This document shows positions 59,628 through 64,000 of a DNA stretch of 64,000 bases, one piece after another. The notes beneath the pieces were generated by a model, which was not told where the DNA came from, did not search any database, and saw nothing but the letters and a program-made list of their open reading frames with translations. The position numbers were made by a program, and so were the translations under genes. Source of the stretch: Moringa oleifera (lineage: Eukaryota > Streptophyta > Magnoliopsida > Brassicales > Moringaceae); assembly GCA_021397835.1 (NCBI GenBank), contig JAJFZO010000230.1:6752001-6816000 (forward strand). The letters run 5' to 3'. Position 1 is the first letter of the stretch, and each line of letters opens with the position of its first letter.

Positions 59628-60980
59628 ATGGATTCTGGCAACAGCGGGAGCATGCAATCTTCAAGTGGTGGTGATGAAGAGTACGATTCAAGAGGTGAAT
59701 CAGTTCCAGCTTTTCTGAACCCTCCGAGCCACTTCGGTGGCTTATCGAACCCACACCCTTCACTTCTCTCTCACCACCATAGCCACCAACCCACTTTCTT
59801 TGATCCTTCTTCGAATTTTCTCAGCAACCCTTTCTCTCAATCTCAACCACACTCTAACACCAATCCCTTGTTGAATCTCGACCTACTTCGGCGCACCGCC
59901 CAAAGATCTGAACCCAACTGCACCGACTTGGGCAACCTACCAGGCTCATCGTCATCAGCCCAGTCTATGGCGTCGCTGCAAGGAATCAATCAGGCTCCAT
60001 TTCGAAGCTCATCACAACCACGGCAGGTTCATGAGAAAGGTACTTCACGGTCTTTAGCGCCGCCTGATCAAGCCAATGTTTTGAAGAACCCAAAGAAGCG
60101 AACTAGAGCCTCAAGGCGGGCACCCACTACAGTTCTGACCACCGACACATCGAATTTCAGAGCAATGGTGCAGGAGTTCACCGGGATCCCGGCACCGCCG
60201 TTTTCAGGCTCGTCGTATTCACGCCGGCTCGATCTTTTTGGCTCTCCAGGCTCAGCGTTGCGGTCGTCCAGTCATTTGGAACCAATGGGGCCGCTTTACC
60301 CTTTGCGGCCTGCAGCACAAAAGGTTCAATCAACCCCACCCTCATCATCTTCTTCTTCGTTGTTGAATATGGTTGACGCTACTAATATTGCTATCGCTGG
60401 TAGTGGCGGTGGCAGTAGTAGTGCCACTGCCACCTCCGTTTCTGCAACTACAAGCAACAGTATTGCTCTCACATCAAGCTCTAGTAACTATCTGCTTCCT
60501 GATTTAGGCCTACAACAACAGCCTGTAAACATGCTTCACATGCAAAACCAGAACCCAGTTCTCTCTTTCCAGTCCCTTCTACAGCACCATCCTCCTTCTC
60601 TTCACCAACCTTCTCTGAATCTTTCTGGTTTTGGTACAAAGTCTCAAGCAAGTTTGCCCATTCATTCCCTTGACGACCTGGGTATCAGCCATGGCCATGT
60701 CAATGCAAATCTTGGTGGGCTACAAGGTCATGTAACGCAGGACGATGGGGCACGACTGAGGAGCAATGTTAGCTGGAGAGATGGAATCGGATTAAACGAC
60801 GGGAATCCAGATCATTTGAGGTCTTTTGATGGGAATTACGGAAGTAATTCACAAAGGGTTAACACCTGTAAGTTGAACTATTCAACCGCTTCATCAGATT
60901 TTCACCACGAAAAGGGTTTGGAGAATGCCACTACGAGGGCTGAAGGTACAGTTGATTCATGGATTTGCCCTTCAGATTAG
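59628..60980 (+). CDS. VQ-motif protein
   Basis: This intronless gene encodes 450 residues, long for a VQ protein. The start is the ATG of MDSGNSGSMQSSSGG; the frame is open upstream to a TTG only. The VQ motif FRAMVQEFTG lies at about residues 177–186 and is the FxxxVQxxTG consensus. It is preceded by a basic stretch (KNPKKRTRASRRAPTTVL) that could be a nuclear localisation signal. The flanks are low complexity, rich in Ser, His, Pro and Asn. The C-terminal part has LDDLGISHGHVN and ends DSWICPSD. VQ proteins bind WRKY transcription factors (groups I and IIc) in the nucleus and modify defence, growth and stress responses. The nearest Arabidopsis relatives I recall are the At5g65170-type VQ proteins. 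Expression may be limited by uORFs in the leader. Confidence 0.93.
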   Translation: MDSGNSGSMQSSSGGDEEYDSRGESVPAFLNPPSHFGGLSNPHPSLLSHHHSHQPTFFDPSSNFLSNPFSQSQPHSNTNPLLNLDLLRRTAQRSEPNCTDLGNLPGSSSSAQSMASLQGINQAPFRSSSQPRQVHEKGTSRSLAPPDQANVLKNPKKRTRASRRAPTTVLTTDTSNFRAMVQEFTGIPAPPFSGSSYSRRLDLFGSPGSALRSSSHLEPMGPLYPLRPAAQKVQSTPPSSSSSSLLNMVDATNIAIAGSGGGSSSATATSVSATTSNSIALTSSSSNYLLPDLGLQQQPVNMLHMQNQNPVLSFQSLLQHHPPSLHQPSLNLSGFGTKSQASLPIHSLDDLGISHGHVNANLGGLQGHVTQDDGARLRSNVSWRDGIGLNDGNPDHLRSFDGNYGSNSQRVNTCKLNYSTASSDFHHEKGLENATTRAEGTVDSWICPSD

Positions 60981-62798
60981 GGATACTTAGGAGAACTTAG
61001 CAGTGCAGAAAAATTGAATTTTGCTGCACTGATCATGTGTCGTTTCTCTCCTTAATTTTGGGTTTTAGAAATAAACTTAAAATTTAGTCAAAACATATAA
61101 TATTGCAGCATAATGATTCAATTAGTATGTATATATTGTCATCTCTTCTTTATTATAACTACATTAAATAGACAGTATACTTACACTGATTTTCCTTCCC
61201 ATTTCACTTTTTCCATGAAAGTTTCAATGGTGGGGGGACTGCTGTCTGGTACAAGAGAATCCATAATAGAACTGATCAGTCACAATAAGCAACATTTTCA
61301 TCCTCATCGTACCTTGTCTAGTGGAAGAAAACAGATAGGTCGGTGCTGTATTAATTCAATTCTTCTTGTTTTATGTCCCTTCCAACACCATACCTTAGTC
61401 CTTGTCTAGTACCCATATATGGGGAAGCTGGTCTATGTTCTATTTCTTTACAATTACCATTTTTTCTCTCCAATAAATCCGATTCTTCTTTCACTTTTCC
61501 TTAATGTGATAATTAATTTTCTTTTCCACTTAGCGAACAAAACCCATAAATTTTTTTCTTTTTCCAAAAGTAATTAGGCCTTCTTCTGTGATTTGTTCTT
61601 CCTCGCACTTTTGGACCAAAGATTCATACATATAGTGGAGAGATTGGTGGCAAGATTTGGGGAATCCTCACCTGCTGCTATCATTAACGAAGCCATAAGT
61701 TTCATGTTTAGCACGCCTCTTTTCTTTTTCGTCTTTTCTCTCTAATTTAGGTGTGTTCAACTCATCCCTCTGGAAATTTACAAATTCCAATTTAGAATTT
61801 TGAAACAAACCCAGTTTAGACACGGTAGACTTAACTCGGGACCATATATGTAATTCTCACTCCATGACAAATTAGAATTCCTTTTTCCAATTAGATGACT
61901 ACACCTGATTCTTCTGTGTTTTTTCTTTGACACCAAACCTGCCAATATCCTATCACTTAATAGCCATAAATACAGCTGCCACAACTATATAATCCAAAAA
62001 GGAAAATTATAAAAGAACCCATATCATTAGCGGAGTGGTTGTATACAATATGGTAGCTCATTATCCACGCAGGCCATATATATATTCAATTAGGAAAAGA
62101 GAAAAAGAAAGAAAAGAAAGATTCTTTGCGTAGATGGTTAATAAAATGGTGTATTAAGCTGGTGATGAAGAAGAAAGGAGCTTGGGATGAGGGGATGGAT
62201 TACTATGTAGTTGCACTAATTGATGACAAAGTAATAAGATGCCATGTACCCAAAAGTCAATGATCATTAATTCTTTTGCATATGCTGATTGGCTGTCCTA
62301 GATTTCCTTCACATGGTAGATCTTTTAGACTTTTTTGGTCACCTATGAGAAAAACCCAGATGAAATATATTCTCATGATGAATGTGAACATATATACATA
62401 CATATATGTACATGGGTACATCCTTATCGTGAATCAGTTTAATGAAAGTTAGAGGAAATCATTAGGGAGAGGATTAGGGAGATGAATGTATGGGGAAATT
62501 GTGTTAATGATAGAATTTGTGAATAATTAAGAAAATGAAGGAGGAGATGATTAGGGCATGGCAATTTGGGAGGATTAGGACATGTTGAGAGGATGTGGTG
62601 ACATGTGACTCTTTCTCTTTTGGAATCAATGGTGGCCCATGCCAGAGAATAATCTGGTTTTTAGCAATGATGATTCTTCTCCCTCTCTATCCATCTACCT
62701 CTTTCATTCACTCACTCACTTGTCCTCACAGAGACATGTGAGAGACTCTTGAAACTGAAAAAGCTTCTTGCCTTTGCAAACCCCCACCCCCCCTTCTT

Positions 62799-62820
62799 TC
62801 TCTCTCTCTCTCTCTCTCTC
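62799..62820. repeat. (CT)11 microsatellite
   Basis: This is a pure CT run preceded by a C-rich stretch near 62781–62793. Confidence 0.9.
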
Positions 62821-63131
62821 AAACATGTAATTCGGAGCCAAACCCAAAAGATATGTTTCTTTGTATCTTTCATTTATTGTCTTAGCAAGGCACAAGTTCA
62901 TTAGTGAGATACGACAAAATCTGAGTTTATATAAATAATGTTTGCCTTTGAAGTAAGGATTGGTCAATACATACACTAAAAAACATTGGCTAAGAAAGCA
63001 AGAACCCTTATTGTTCTGTTCATCAACACATGTAATAATTAATTAATTCAAGCTATAGGGTGGATGGGAATTCAGTCTATATGATTGCTAAAGTAGAAAC
63101 TAAGCAATGTATGAAAGAGAAAAGGTAAGAA

Positions 63132-63135
<4 letters not shown>

Positions 63136-63166
<31 letters not shown>
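63136..63166. repeat. (GA)15 microsatellite
   Basis: This is a pure GA run of 31 bases in A/T-rich intergenic DNA and one of the longest microsatellites of the window. Confidence 0.9.
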
Positions 63167-63169
<3 letters not shown>

Positions 63170-63297
63170 ATGATAATACACGTTAATCTTTGATTAATCA
63201 ATAATTGTAATTATATACTTGATTCCATTTCTTTCAAGTGATGCTCTTGATGGCACCTTTCCCACTTATTTATATATTATAGTTTTATGTTTAATTT

Positions 63298-63480
63298 TCA
63301 CTTTGCCTTGTGAGAATGGAGCAAGTTTAACAGGAACACGTACGTAAGCGATGATGGAAGTAAAACAAAAGGTGATGCAACGATCGGCCCCATCGTCTTC
63401 GTGGTTGAAGACTCATACCCAACAGCCACTCGTGCCCTAGACCACCGCCTGCAATATTTGACCATCGGCTGAGGCTCCAT
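63298..63480 (-). CDS. Small ORF of unknown function (weak candidate)
   Basis: This 60-residue frame starts with a true ATG (MEPQPMVKYCRRWSRARVAV) and lies in the only GC-balanced stretch near the right edge. A consensus TATAAATA sits on the same strand at 63523–63530, at a fitting distance. No signal peptide, known peptide motif or family was recognised. The opposite strand also has an open frame over the same bases that reads like protein. It may be a small peptide gene, a non-coding RNA, or part of a gene extending outside my recognition. Low confidence. Confidence 0.2.
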   Translation of the reverse strand: MEPQPMVKYCRRWSRARVAVGYESSTTKTMGPIVASPFVLLPSSLTYVFLLNLLHSHKAK

Positions 63481-64000
63481 AGGAGAACATCCTTCATTTC
63501 TTCTTTGACATTTCTTCTGGTCTATTTATAGACTGAATGCGCCATAGAAACTTCTTCAGGCACCTGCATGTGACCTAACAGTATACCCAGTACAAGTTAT
63601 GGCGACTCTCTGCACATTTAGGGTTTGAGTAAAGGGTTTACAATCATATTACTGATTGAGGAGCAAAGAAGAAGATGATCTCTGTAAGATTAAATACATG
63701 AGAGGAAGCTGGCCTCCAGCTGAGTTCCTATAAGAACTTAAAACTCTAAGATATTTTATCAACCAGTATATATATAAGATTTTATTTCTTGATATCTACC
63801 AGGCAACATCAATAACAATTAATTTCTTGTAGGGCCGGGATTATGGGTCTTAATGGGTCAGATTCCAATTTGTAAGAAGTTCATTGATTGAGGAGTATAC
63901 ATATCTAGGTTCTTTCAATTGTCATGTAAACTATACATATTGACTAGATTGGTCTCTCTCTGGTCTGTTCATGAATTTTCTCAAACCAAAGGAACAAGAA

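Larger units (their letters stand above)
60981..64000. other. 3' flank of VQ gene and intergenic DNA to the window edge
   Basis: The VQ 3' UTR probably ends within 100–150 bp. The rest is A/T-rich with a CT microsatellite (62799–62820, preceded by a C-run), a GA microsatellite (63136–63166) and one GC-balanced segment at 63300–63620 that contains a short ORF with a TATA element. No gene was recognised. Confidence 0.6.

Noticed and set aside
1..64000. Search for tRNA, rRNA, known microRNA, CRISPR and transposase or reverse-transcriptase signatures
   Set aside because: No tRNA T-loop/anticodon structure, no familiar plant microRNA sequence, no regular spacer array and no mobile-element coding motif were seen by eye. 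Weak or very decayed elements could be missed.

Overview
The window is nuclear DNA of a flowering plant, almost certainly a core eudicot. Genes are split by short GT–AG introns. Exons are near 45% GC, and the long intergenic stretches are very A/T-rich with many GA, GT and AT microsatellites. The gene families are plant types (RAP2.4-type AP2/ERF, VQ protein, NDR1/HIN1-like, plant mTERF, TTL-type TPR-thioredoxin). I cannot name the species. Nine protein genes are supported, one cut by the left edge. No transposon coding domain, rRNA, tRNA or CRISPR array was seen.

Layout. 2454–3851 (+) holds the last six exons of a WD40 protein; everything to its left is intron. After an A/T-rich gap with several G-boxes comes an intronless RAP2.4-type AP2/ERF factor (10463–11605, +). 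A complete 13-exon ERGIC3-type cargo receptor lies at 14949–21074 (−). A gene-poor stretch of about 10 kb follows. An 11-exon trehalose-6-phosphate phosphatase lies at 31091–33135 (+), with an extra intron in its leader. Next are an intronless NHL13-like LEA_2 membrane protein (37883–38719, −), an intronless organellar mTERF (40103–41248, −), a plant-specific protein of unknown function with a poly-Glu tract (44651–45739, +), a seven-exon TPR/thioredoxin-like TTL protein (47429–50036, −), and an intronless VQ-motif protein (59628–60980, +) whose leader carries three upstream ORFs.

The genes do not form one pathway; each appears to be its own transcription unit. Their order is informative. From memory, WD40 – RAP2.4 – ERGIC3 – TPP – poly-Glu protein – TPR/TTL – VQ matches pieces of Arabidopsis chromosomes 1 and 5 that are duplicates of each other. 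The window would then be an unduplicated copy of one ancestral segment. Several members are stress- or hormone-linked by family: RAP2.4 (wounding, drought, light), TPP (sugar signalling), NHL13 (defence), TTL (brassinosteroid, osmotic stress) and VQ (WRKY partner).

Exon coordinates were derived by hand from splice consensus, reading frame and remembered family sequence; no alignment was run. I saw no clear sign of a new biological system. The observations most worth checking are the in-frame TPP N-terminal extension created by leader-intron retention, the uORF cluster of the VQ gene, the conserved gene order, and several gene-free islands with promoter-like motifs.
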